From an uncultured delta proteobacterium (lineage in GTDB: Bacteria; Myxococcota_A; Polyangia; Polyangiales; Polyangiaceae): DNA of 6,522 nt. The translations under genes were made by a program, and so were the position numbers. Shown in pieces: positions 1 to 5,897 of the stretch. The notes beneath the pieces were generated by a model. It did not search any database. It saw only the letters and a program-made list of their open reading frames with translations, and was not told where the DNA came from. The number at the start of each line of letters is the position of its first letter. Position 1 is the first letter of the stretch. The DNA lies in contig CAITLX010000543.1 in the NCBI GenBank assembly GCA_903893335.1, forward strand, positions 1 through 6,522, in the 5' to 3' direction.

Positions 1-611
1 AGGCCCGCTGCGTCGGCCGAGGTGCACCCCTCGCCGCGCCCCGACGGGCCGTAGTCGCGCGCGAGGTCCCACACCGCGAGGCAGCCGCCACGCCGAGGGG
101 GCGCCTTGAGGTCGGCCCGCCACTGCTCGTACAGGCGGCGCGCGGCGGGGTCGACCACCAGCAGGTGGCAGTCGCCGTCGCCGGTGCACGCGTAGCCCTT
201 CTCCCCCTCGAGCGCGCCGCCTGCGGGCAGCGGGACGTCGTCGCGGTCGCAGTCGGGCTCGAACCAGTCCTTGGTGGGCGACCAGGAGACGCGCGGCGTG
301 CTCGGAGCCGCGAAGAGGACCTCGATCGTGGTGTCGATCTGGAAGCTGCCCCAGTGGCCCCAGCCCCCCGCGGCTGCCACCGCGGCGATCGTGGCGGCCG
401 ACGTCGGCGCCGCGGGCAGCGCCGAGACGTCGTCGTCGAACCGGAGCGACGGGGGCAGCAGCGTGCGCCACGAGGCGGAGTCGAACGCCGCAGCGGACGA
501 CGCAGAGCCGCTCGCGCCCTCGCTGCGGCGCCCGCGGCACCCGCCGACGGCGAGCGCGAGCGCTGCGATGCAGGCGAAGCCCTGCGCGGCCCGGGCGGCC
601 CCCTGCGTCAC
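1..611 (-). CDS. Partial secreted lipoprotein of unknown function (C-terminus beyond window)
   Basis: The frame opens with GTG at 611, whose GTGA overlaps the stop of the upstream hydrolase gene, so translational coupling is likely. It stays open for 203 codons to the window edge. Residues 1-24 look like a lipoprotein signal peptide: an Arg at 7, a hydrophobic stretch around 12-23, then the lipobox VGGC with Cys25 as predicted lipidation site. A Ser/Ala/Gly-rich linker (about 30-47) follows. The mature part has Trp/Gly-rich and acidic segments (GGWGHWGSF at 82-90, KDWFEPDCDRDD at 114-125) and five further cysteines (121, 142, 148, 177, 196), suggesting disulfides and an extracytoplasmic location. 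The region ending in RGEGCTSADAAGL (192 onward) resembles, from memory, a conserved family of secreted proteins in myxobacteria and Burkholderia whose role I do not know. The reading frame, start and lipobox are well supported; the function is not. Confidence 0.8.
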   Translation of the reverse strand, partial: MTQGAARAAQGFACIAALALAVGGCRGRRSEGASGSASSAAAFDSASWRTLLPPSLRFDDDVSALPAAPTSAATIAAVAAAGGWGHWGSFQIDTTIEVLFAAPSTPRVSWSPTKDWFEPDCDRDDVPLPAGGALEGEKGYACTGDGDCHLLVVDPAARRLYEQWRADLKAPPRRGGCLAVWDLARDYGPSGRGEGCTSADAAG

Positions 612-1402
612 GGCGAGGTCAGCGGCTCGCGAGCGCCGCGCGTGAGGAACGCCTCGAGCGCCGCGTCGAACGCCGCGGGTGCCTCGAGGTTGGCCAGGTG
701 CCCGACGCCAGCGAGCACCGTGAGCTCACCCTGCGGCAGCGCCTCGGCCATCGCGCGCGCGACGTCGGGGGGCGCGAGCGCGTCGAGCTCGCCCACGATG
801 ACGAGCGTCGGCACGCGCACGCTCCGGAGCGTCGCGGTGTGGTCGGCGCGGTCGCGCATGGCCGCGAGGGCGGCGCGCACCCCGTCGGGCGTCTGCGAGC
901 CGCCGAGGGCGCGCACGCGCTCGCGCACGGCGTCGGTGGCGCCGGGGGCCACGAGGGCCGGGAGCATCTTCTCGACGAGCGCCGCGCAGCCCTGCTCGGC
1001 GACCAGCGCGCGGTTCACGTCGCGCCCCGCGCGCCCCTCCGGGCTGTCGGCGTTGGCGCGGGTGTCGGCGAGCACCAGGCGCGAGAGGCGGTCGCCGTGG
1101 CGCGCGGCGAACGCGAGCGCCGCGTAGCCGCCCATCGACAGGCCGACGAGCGCGGCGCGCTCGATCTTGCGAGCGTCGAGCAGGCGCGCGACGTCGTCGG
1201 CGTGCGCGTCGAGCGACTCGGGGGGCGTGCACGCCGCCGAGCGGCCGAAGCCGCGCAGATCGGGCGCGAGGACGCGCAGCCGCCGCGACAGCGCGCGGCG
1301 CGTGCTCTCCCACATGCGCCCGTCGAGCGGGAACGCGTGCAGCAGCACGACCGCGTCGCCGGTGCCTTCGTCGGTCGCCTGGGGCAGGTCGTCGGTGCGC
1401 AT
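608..1402 (-). CDS. Alpha/beta-fold hydrolase (BioH / enol-lactonase-like)
   Basis: This is a 264-residue single-domain alpha/beta hydrolase, full length for the family and without a signal peptide, so it is probably cytoplasmic. The sequence shows the oxyanion-loop motif HAFPLDGRMW (22-31), the nucleophile elbow GLSMGG (87-92, Ser89), the catalytic acid in GELDALAPP (Asp206) and the catalytic His in GVGHLANLE (His235). A cap-like helical segment lies at about 115-190. The overall pattern is closest to 3-oxoadipate enol-lactonase, BioH and pimeloyl-carboxylesterase-like enzymes. The substrate cannot be read from the sequence, and no catechol or biotin genes are nearby. The ATG at 1402 was chosen because homology-like sequence begins there and a purine-rich GAAGGGGG lies at 1423-1416, though 13 bases upstream is rather far. 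The in-frame extension further upstream is Arg/Ala-rich and crosses the divergent promoter region. The gene ends in a 4-base overlap with the lipoprotein gene downstream. Confidence 0.9.
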   Translation of the reverse strand: MRTDDLPQATDEGTGDAVVLLHAFPLDGRMWESTRRALSRRLRVLAPDLRGFGRSAACTPPESLDAHADDVARLLDARKIERAALVGLSMGGYAALAFAARHGDRLSRLVLADTRANADSPEGRAGRDVNRALVAEQGCAALVEKMLPALVAPGATDAVRERVRALGGSQTPDGVRAALAAMRDRADHTATLRSVRVPTLVIVGELDALAPPDVARAMAEALPQGELTVLAGVGHLANLEAPAAFDAALEAFLTRGAREPLTSP

Positions 1403-1454
1403 CGCCGCCAGCGTGCCCCCTTCGTCGCGGCTTGCCAAGCGCGGCGGGGCGCGG

Positions 1455-1482
1455 CGAGCCGCGGCTCGTTTCGCCTCGAAAC
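1455..1482. promoter_or_regulatory. Two abutting inverted repeats between divergent genes
   Basis: The 103-base region between the hydrolase start (1402) and ffh start (1506) contains a perfect 14-base palindrome, CGAGCCG/CGGCTCG, at 1455-1468. Sharing its last base is a second dyad, GTTTCG-CCT-CGAAAC, at 1468-1482. They lie just upstream of an AT-rich patch, GATAAG (1486-1491). This position suits an operator or promoter-proximal structure for ffh, the hydrolase or both. No known regulator consensus was recognised, and GC-rich sequence yields short palindromes by chance. Confidence 0.45.
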
Positions 1483-1485
1483 CGT

Positions 1486-1491
1486 GATAAG
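1486..1491 (+). promoter_or_regulatory. Possible -10 element for ffh (GATAAG)
   Basis: GATAAG is the only AT-rich hexamer-like stretch upstream of ffh and lies 14 bases before its ATG. If used as a -10 box, transcription would start around 1498 and leave a leader of about 8 bases, consistent with the lack of a clear Shine-Dalgarno sequence. No good -35 box was found 16-18 bases upstream, so the call is weak. Confidence 0.25.
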
Positions 1492-1505
1492 AACGCCCCC
1501 CTGCC

Positions 1506-3119
1506 ATGTTCGAAGCACTGACCAAAGGGTTTCGCCAGGCCAAGAATCGCCTGGCCGGGCTCACCGAGCTGACCGAGGCCAACATCGACCCTGCGCTGCG
1601 CGAGGTCCGCCTCTCGCTGCTCGAGGCCGACGTCGAGCTCGGCGTGGTCAAGAGCTTCCTCGCGCGGGTGAAGGAGACGGCGCTCGGCGAGACGGTGCAG
1701 ACGCGCGTCAAGGCCGCCGGGCAGGTCATGCAGGTCTCGGCCTCCGACCAGTTCGTCAAGATCTGCCACGACGAGCTCGTCGCGATGATGACGCACGAGG
1801 GCCCGCCGCTCGCGTTCGCCGACAGCGGCCCGACCGGCATCATGATGGTCGGCCTCCAGGGCTCCGGAAAGACGACGAGCTCGGCCAAGCTCGCGCGCTG
1901 GCTGCAGAAGCAGGGCAAGAAGCCGCTGCTGGTCGCCGCCGACATGCAGCGCCCCGCCGCCGTCGAGCAGCTTCGCGTGCTCGGCAAGCAGGTCGACATC
2001 CCCGTCTTCAACCTGCCGGGCGAGTCGCCCATCGCGATCTGCACCAAGGCCGTCGACGAGGCCAAGCGCACCGGGCGCGACGTCATCATCTACGACACGG
2101 CCGGGCGCCTCGCGATCGACGCGGAGCTCATGGCCGAGCTCGACGCCATCAAGGCCGGCACCTGGCCCGAGAACATCCTGCTCGTCGTCGACGCGATGAT
2201 CGGCCAGGACGCCGTCAAGACGGCCAAGTCGTTCCACGACAAGCTCAGCCTGACGGGCGTCGTCTTGACCAAGCTCGACGGCGACGCGCGCGGCGGCGCC
2301 GCCCTCGCGGTCAAGCAGGTCACCTCCGCCCCCGTGCTCTTCAGCGGCATCGGCGAGACGGTCGACAAGTTCGAGGAGTTCCGCGCCGAGGGCATGGCGA
2401 GCCGCATCCTCGGCATGGGCGACGTCGTCGGCCTGATGCAGGACTTCGAGGAGGTCATCGACCGCAAGAAGGCGGAAGAGGACGCCATGCGGATGATGTC
2501 GGGCGAGTTCACGCTCGACGACTTCCTCGAGCAGGTCCGCACGATCCGCAAGATGGGGTCGCTCAAGGACCTCGTCGACAAGATCCCGATGCTCGGCGCG
2601 CAGGTGCCCGAGGGCGTCAACCTCGACGACAAGGAGCTCGTCCGCATCGAGGCGATGATCCAGTCGATGACGCTGGCCGAGAAGGCCGACCCCTACCTGC
2701 TGGTGCGCGAGCCCAAGCGCGCGGGGCGCATCGCGCGCGGCTGCGGTCAGCCCGAGCCCGGCGTGCTCGAGCTGGTGCAGAAGTTCCTGTTCATGAAGCA
2801 GATGATCGGCAACCTCGGCCCGAGCGCCGGGGGCCTCTTCGGCAACATGCCGGGGATGAAGCAGCTGGCGATGGCCCGCAAGCTCCGCAAGGCCATGAAG
2901 GGCCAGGGGGGCATGGGCATGCCGGGCATGGGCGGCATGGGTGGCATGGGAATGCCGGGGATGATGCCCGGCATGGGGATGCCCGGAATGATGCCCGGCC
3001 TGGGCGGCCCGGGGGGCGAGAGCCTCACGAAGATGCGGTCGATGACGTCGACCGAGAAGAACGCGAAGAAGTCCGCGCGCAAGCGCGAGCGCGACGCCCG
3101 CCGCAAGGGCCGGCGCTGA
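1506..3119 (+). CDS. ffh: Signal recognition particle protein Ffh (SRP54)
   Basis: Ffh is the SRP GTPase that binds signal sequences of nascent inner-membrane and secreted proteins, pairs with 4.5S RNA, and delivers ribosomes to FtsY. The 537 residues show the N domain helical bundle (1-100, with ALREVRLSLLEADVELGVVK), then the GTPase: G1 GLQGSGKT (116-123), DMQRPAA (146-152), G3 DTAGR (197-201), G4 TKLDG (255-259) and SGIGE (280-284). The M domain follows at about 300-470, with FTLDDFLEQ (335-343), IEAMIQSMT (381-389) and the RNA-binding helix around RIARGCG (408-414). The M domain separates it from FtsY. The protein is longer than the roughly 450-residue family norm because of a Met/Gly/Pro-rich tail (about 466-504) and a strongly basic C-terminus (517-537). 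The ATG at 1506 gives the canonical MFEAL start; no clear ribosome-binding site precedes it. The usual partner rpsP is not next to it; a lipoprotein gene follows instead. Confidence 0.98.
   Translation: MFEALTKGFRQAKNRLAGLTELTEANIDPALREVRLSLLEADVELGVVKSFLARVKETALGETVQTRVKAAGQVMQVSASDQFVKICHDELVAMMTHEGPPLAFADSGPTGIMMVGLQGSGKTTSSAKLARWLQKQGKKPLLVAADMQRPAAVEQLRVLGKQVDIPVFNLPGESPIAICTKAVDEAKRTGRDVIIYDTAGRLAIDAELMAELDAIKAGTWPENILLVVDAMIGQDAVKTAKSFHDKLSLTGVVLTKLDGDARGGAALAVKQVTSAPVLFSGIGETVDKFEEFRAEGMASRILGMGDVVGLMQDFEEVIDRKKAEEDAMRMMSGEFTLDDFLEQVRTIRKMGSLKDLVDKIPMLGAQVPEGVNLDDKELVRIEAMIQSMTLAEKADPYLLVREPKRAGRIARGCGQPEPGVLELVQKFLFMKQMIGNLGPSAGGLFGNMPGMKQLAMARKLRKAMKGQGGMGMPGMGGMGGMGMPGMMPGMGMPGMMPGLGGPGGESLTKMRSMTSTEKNAKKSARKRERDARRKGRR
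2946..2999 (+). repeat. Tandem 27-bp coding repeat in the Ffh tail
   Basis: Two adjacent 27-base units (2946-2972 and 2973-2999) both encode MGMPGMMPG, residues 481-489 and 490-498 of Ffh. They differ at three third-codon positions, all synonymous. They form the core of a wider Met/Gly/Pro-rich low-complexity tract starting near 2901. The synonymous differences suggest the duplication is old and the peptide is maintained. Confidence 0.85.
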
Positions 3120-3141
3120 GCGCTTCGATTTTCACCACACC

Positions 3142-3147
3142 GAGGAG
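3142..3147 (+). promoter_or_regulatory. Ribosome binding site of the CBM9-like lipoprotein gene
   Basis: GAGGAG lies 10 bases upstream of the ATG at 3158, in the 38-base gap after ffh. It is the clearest Shine-Dalgarno sequence in the window and fixes this start, while the same frame open far upstream is only read-through opposite and across other genes. Confidence 0.75.
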
Positions 3148-3157
3148 AGACATCGCG

Positions 3158-4579
3158 ATGCGACGAAACGCAGGCTGGGCGTGGGGGTTGGTTGCGCTGG
3201 CGGCCGTGACGGGGTGCGTCGGCGGCTCGAAGTCGAGCGGCAACGCGGCGAGCGAGCGCGAGCGGCTGAAGGCCTACGTGCTCGACGCCGTGCCCGCCGA
3301 TCTGCCGGGCAAGGTCGATCTCAACTACGAGAACAAGATCCACCTCGTCGGCTACAAGCTCGACCCCAAGGACAAGGCGAGCCCCGGCGGCGAGGTCAAG
3401 CTGACCCTGTACTGGCGCTGCGACGAGAAGCTCGACGACGGGTGGAGCCTGTTCACCCACGTGCTCGACGGCAACGGCGACCGCGTGCTGAACGTCGACA
3501 ACGTCGGGCCGCTGCGCGAGATCAAGGAGGCCCACCAGGTGCTCTGGCCGAGCGCGTGGGAGAAGGGCAAGGTCTACGTCGACGAGCAGAGCTTCCGCCT
3601 GCCCGAGGACATCAAGACGAGCGAGGTCTCGCTCGTCGTCGGCATCTGGAAGGGCGAGGCGCGCCTGAAGATCGTCGGCGGCCCGGCCGACAAGGAGAAC
3701 CGCGGCGTGGTCGCGCGGCTCAAGACGGGCGTGGCCGACCGCCCCGCGACGCCTGCGCACACCGACATCCCCGTGCTGCGCCCGACGCGGCTCGCCGAGG
3801 GCGCGACGATCAAGATCGACGGCAAGCTCGACGACGACGCGTGGAAGGGAGCCGCGAGCACCGGCCCTTTTGTCGATGTGGGAACGGGTAAGGCGAATAC
3901 CTCGTTCCCGGTCAACGGCAGCGCGCTCGTCGCGTGGGACGAAGCGAAGCTGTACGTCGGCTTCCAGGTGAGCGACCCCGACGTCGTCGGCGGCTTCCCC
4001 GCCGGCGCGAAGGACCCGCACCTCTGGGAGAAGGACACCGTCGAGATCATGGTCGACCCCGACGGCGACGGCGACAACACCGACTACTACGAGATCCAGG
4101 TCAACCCGCAGAACCTCGTCTTCGACACGCAGTACGACGGCTACAACACGCCGAAGAAGGACCCGAGCGGCCCCTTCGGTCACGAGGAGTGGAGCGCCAA
4201 GCTCACGAGCGCGGTCGCCGTCACGGGCACGCTCGACAAGCCGGGCGACAAGGACGGCGGCTACACCGTCGAGATCGCCATTCCCTGGTCGTCGTTCGGC
4301 AAGGCCAAGGCCGCGCCGCCGAAGCACGGCGACTCGTGGCGGCTCAACTTCTACGCGATGCAGAACAACGGCGGCGTCGCCTGGTCGCCCATCCTCGGGC
4401 AGGGCAACTTCCACAAGGCCGCGCGCTTCGGCCGCGTCCAGTGGATGGTGCCCGGCATGGTGCCGCCGCCGCCGTTCCCGTCGCCGACGGCCCCCGCGCT
4501 CACGCTCGCGCCGCGCGTCGGTCCGATCGCGCAGCAGCCGACCATCGCGCGCCCGATTCTCAAGCCGAAGGCGCCGTGA
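3158..4579 (+). CDS. Lipoprotein with CBM9-like (DOMON-type) sugar-binding domain
   Basis: The product has 473 residues. A signal peptide with MRRN start and a hydrophobic stretch (5-19) ends in lipobox VTGC, so Cys20 is probably lipidated and the protein anchored in the envelope. An N-terminal beta-rich domain (about 50-190; HLVGYKLD at 62-69, VKLTLYWRC at 80-88, LFTHVLDGNGDRV at 98-110) resembles, from memory, the beta-sandwich appended to some membrane glycosyltransferases. A carbohydrate-binding module family 9-like domain spans about 206-430: IKIDGKLDDDAWKGA (218-232), ALVAWDEAKLYVGFQVSDPD (256-275), DTVEIMVDPDGDGDNTDYYE (293-312), IPWSSFG (375-381) and WRLNFYA (394-400). The Asp-rich loop at 300-309 could bind calcium. 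The C-terminus (431-473) is Pro/Ala-rich and probably disordered. No catalytic domain is visible, so it may be a binding or scaffolding lipoprotein. It starts 38 bases after ffh and could share its transcript. Confidence 0.88.
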   Translation: MRRNAGWAWGLVALAAVTGCVGGSKSSGNAASERERLKAYVLDAVPADLPGKVDLNYENKIHLVGYKLDPKDKASPGGEVKLTLYWRCDEKLDDGWSLFTHVLDGNGDRVLNVDNVGPLREIKEAHQVLWPSAWEKGKVYVDEQSFRLPEDIKTSEVSLVVGIWKGEARLKIVGGPADKENRGVVARLKTGVADRPATPAHTDIPVLRPTRLAEGATIKIDGKLDDDAWKGAASTGPFVDVGTGKANTSFPVNGSALVAWDEAKLYVGFQVSDPDVVGGFPAGAKDPHLWEKDTVEIMVDPDGDGDNTDYYEIQVNPQNLVFDTQYDGYNTPKKDPSGPFGHEEWSAKLTSAVAVTGTLDKPGDKDGGYTVEIAIPWSSFGKAKAAPPKHGDSWRLNFYAMQNNGGVAWSPILGQGNFHKAARFGRVQWMVPGMVPPPPFPSPTAPALTLAPRVGPIAQQPTIARPILKPKAP

Positions 4580-4586
4580 ATCGACG

Positions 4587-4610
4587 TTCCCCGCCCTGAA
4601 GGGCGGGGGA
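4587..4610 (+). terminator. Hairpin downstream of the CBM9-like lipoprotein gene
   Basis: The first repeat unit forms an 8-bp all-G/C stem (4589-4596 with 4601-4608) closed by a TGAA tetraloop, extended by a G-T and an A-T pair. It begins 8 bases after the stop codon. It lacks a U-tract, so termination would be U-independent or Rho-assisted; it may instead protect the mRNA 3' end. Confidence 0.5.
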
Positions 4611-4704
4611 TGCGGTGGGAGAGGGAGATCCCCGCCCTGAAGGGCGGGGGATGCGGCGGGAGAGGGAGATCCCCGCCCTGAAGGGCGGGGGATGCGGCGG
4701 GAGA
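4588..4704. repeat. Three tandem 41-bp hairpin repeats
   Basis: Units begin at 4588, 4629 and 4670, an exact 41-base period; the third is cut after 35 bases at 4704. Units 1 and 2 differ by a single base (GCGGTGGGA against GCGGCGGGA). Each unit contains the dyad CCCCGCCC-TGAA-GGGCGGGG followed by a purine-rich linker (GATGCGGCGGGAGAGGGAGA). The array fills 117 of the 133 bases between two convergent genes. It resembles REP-type intergenic palindromes or the subterminal palindromes of IS200/IS605-type elements, but no transposase is present and no family was confirmed. Confidence 0.95.
4671..4690 (-). terminator. Hairpin downstream of the prenyltransferase gene
   Basis: The third repeat unit carries the same 8-bp stem (4671-4678 with 4683-4690) and lies 22 bases beyond the stop of the minus-strand gene. 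The middle copy (4630-4649) is equidistant in the array. Because the dyad is symmetric it can work for both converging transcripts. There is no U-tract on this strand either. Confidence 0.45.
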
Positions 4705-4712
4705 CGCGCGGG

Positions 4713-5828
4713 TCAGCGGCCGGTGGGGCGCAGGTTGTAGACGAGCACGAGCACGACGAGCACCCAGGTCACGAGGTTGAGCACGAAGGGGGTGTCGCGC
4801 AGCATCTCCTGCGTGGGGCTCTCGGCCTTGGGGCGTCCGCGCACCAGCTGCAGGAAGCGCACGACGCCGAAGATGGTGAACGGCGTGGTGAGCCACAGCC
4901 AGTCGCTGTGGAACATGAGCCGCGTCTTGGCGTCGACCGTGTAGGCGAAGTAGGTGGCGACCGCGGCGGTGCCCGTCACGGCGAGCGCCGAGGTCAGCGA
5001 GCGCGTCGTGTACGCCTCGAGCGCGGCGCGCTGCTTGGCCTTCGCGCCGTGCGCGACCGCCGAGAGCTCGTGGCGCCGCTTGCCGAAGCCGAGGAAGAGC
5101 GCGAGCAGCGCGGTGCAGGCGAGCAGGTAGTTCGAGACGTAGATGCCCGTGGCGTAGCCGCCTGCGACGACGCGCAGCACGAAGCCGGTGGCGATGCAGC
5201 CGACGTCGATCCAGGCGACCTTCTTGAGCTTGAACGAGTAGGCGAGGTTGAGCGCGAGGTACGAGAGCGCGACCATCGCGAAGTGGCGGTCGACGAGCTC
5301 GGCGCCGACGAGCGCGGCTGCGAGCAAGACCGCGACCAGCCCGCGCGCGACGCCGATGGGCACGCGGCCCGAGGGGATGGGGCGCTTGCGCTTGACGGGG
5401 TGGACGCGGTCGGCCTCGACGTCGACGATGTCGTTGATGGTGTAGACGGCGCCGGCCAGCAGGCAGAACACGAAGAAGGCGCTCGCGGCGCGCAGCAGCG
5501 TGCCGCGCTCGAAGAGGTCCTGCGCGAAGACGATGGGCGCGAGGACGAAGACGTTCTTCACCCACTGGTGCGGGCGCATCGTGGCGAGCAGCCCGCGCAG
5601 CTTCCAGTAGAGCGAGCCCTCGGTGGCGACGGGCATGATCGGCGGCGGCTCATCGCCGCCGCTCGAGGCGGCGCCGTCGGCGTCCACGTCGAGATCGAGG
5701 TCGGTGTCGCGGTCGCCCTCGGCTCCGGCCTCCGCTGCGCGGTCGGTCGAGCCCTCGGGACGGCCCTGCGCGTCGCGGTCGTTTGCGCGGGCCGGGTCGT
5801 CGGGGGAGGGGAAATCGGGCGACGACAT
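4713..5828 (-). CDS. UbiA-family prenyltransferase, decaprenyl-phosphate phosphoribosyltransferase-like
   Basis: This is an integral inner-membrane enzyme of 371 residues. The first Asp-rich motif NDIVDVEADR (132-141) is followed by HPVKRKRPIPSG (143-154), and the second motif region is YSFKLKKVAWIDVG...FVLR (197-219). Together these match, from family knowledge, the UbiA subgroup that transfers phosphoribose from PRPP to a polyprenyl phosphate (as Rv3806c does) on the way to decaprenylphosphoryl-arabinose. Hydrophobic helices alternate from about 93 to 365. MRPHQWVKN (84-92) is a typical subgroup entry. Residues 1-70 are a hydrophilic, acidic, low-complexity extension (DTDLDLDVDADG at 41-52), probably disordered. 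The ATG at 5828 was chosen because an upstream promoter would begin transcription near 5847; a TTG at 5882 and an ATG at 5858 in frame fall inside that promoter. The epimerase and phosphatase partners are not in the window, so the polyprenyl and sugar specificity is inferred. Confidence 0.88.
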   Translation of the reverse strand: MSSPDFPSPDDPARANDRDAQGRPEGSTDRAAEAGAEGDRDTDLDLDVDADGAASSGGDEPPPIMPVATEGSLYWKLRGLLATMRPHQWVKNVFVLAPIVFAQDLFERGTLLRAASAFFVFCLLAGAVYTINDIVDVEADRVHPVKRKRPIPSGRVPIGVARGLVAVLLAAALVGAELVDRHFAMVALSYLALNLAYSFKLKKVAWIDVGCIATGFVLRVVAGGYATGIYVSNYLLACTALLALFLGFGKRRHELSAVAHGAKAKQRAALEAYTTRSLTSALAVTGTAAVATYFAYTVDAKTRLMFHSDWLWLTTPFTIFGVVRFLQLVRGRPKAESPTQEMLRDTPFVLNLVTWVLVVLVLVYNLRPTGR

Positions 5829-5853
5829 GTGGCTCGTGCCGGAGGGCGCGCGC

Positions 5854-5882
5854 AGCATTCGCGATGGTCGCAGGGGTGTCAA
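5854..5882 (-). promoter_or_regulatory. Sigma70-like promoter of the prenyltransferase gene
   Basis: On the minus strand a perfect TTGACA (5882-5877) is followed after exactly 17 bases by AATGCT (5859-5854), which keeps the key second A and last T of the -10 box. The predicted start of transcription is near 5847, about 19 bases before the ATG at 5828. The leader has no recognisable Shine-Dalgarno sequence. Confidence 0.6.
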
Positions 5883-5897
5883 ATGCCCGCGCCGCTC

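Noticed and set aside
165..1127. Plus-strand frames opposite the partial lipoprotein and hydrolase
   Set aside because: They are low-complexity Arg/Ala-rich translations, while the minus strand has complete catalytic motifs and a lipobox.
1403..2089. In-frame upstream extension of the hydrolase
   Set aside because: It runs opposite ffh and through the divergent promoter region; conserved hydrolase sequence starts only after the ATG at 1402.
726..2237. Minus-strand frame of about 500 codons
   Set aside because: It has shadow composition (Arg/Ala/Asp-rich) opposite ffh and out of frame with the hydrolase; a stop-poor artefact of high GC.
698..3157. Very long open plus-strand frame upstream of the CBM9-like lipoprotein (opposite the hydrolase and out of frame with ffh)
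   Set aside because: It is Arg/Ala/Gly-rich with no domains, overlaps two well-supported genes, and the true start is set by the GAGGAG site and signal peptide at 3158.
2747..4414. 555-codon minus-strand frame opposite the ffh tail and lipoprotein
   Set aside because: It is Val/Leu/Asp/Arg-rich shadow coding that crosses two real genes and has no motif or ribosome-binding site.
4588..4704. CRISPR array
   Set aside because: The three units are nearly identical over the full period, so there are no unique spacers, and no cas genes are present.
4351..5565. Minus-strand frame crossing the hairpin repeats
   Set aside because: It overlaps the prenyltransferase in another frame and reads through the repeats as Pro/Arg-rich sequence; not credible.
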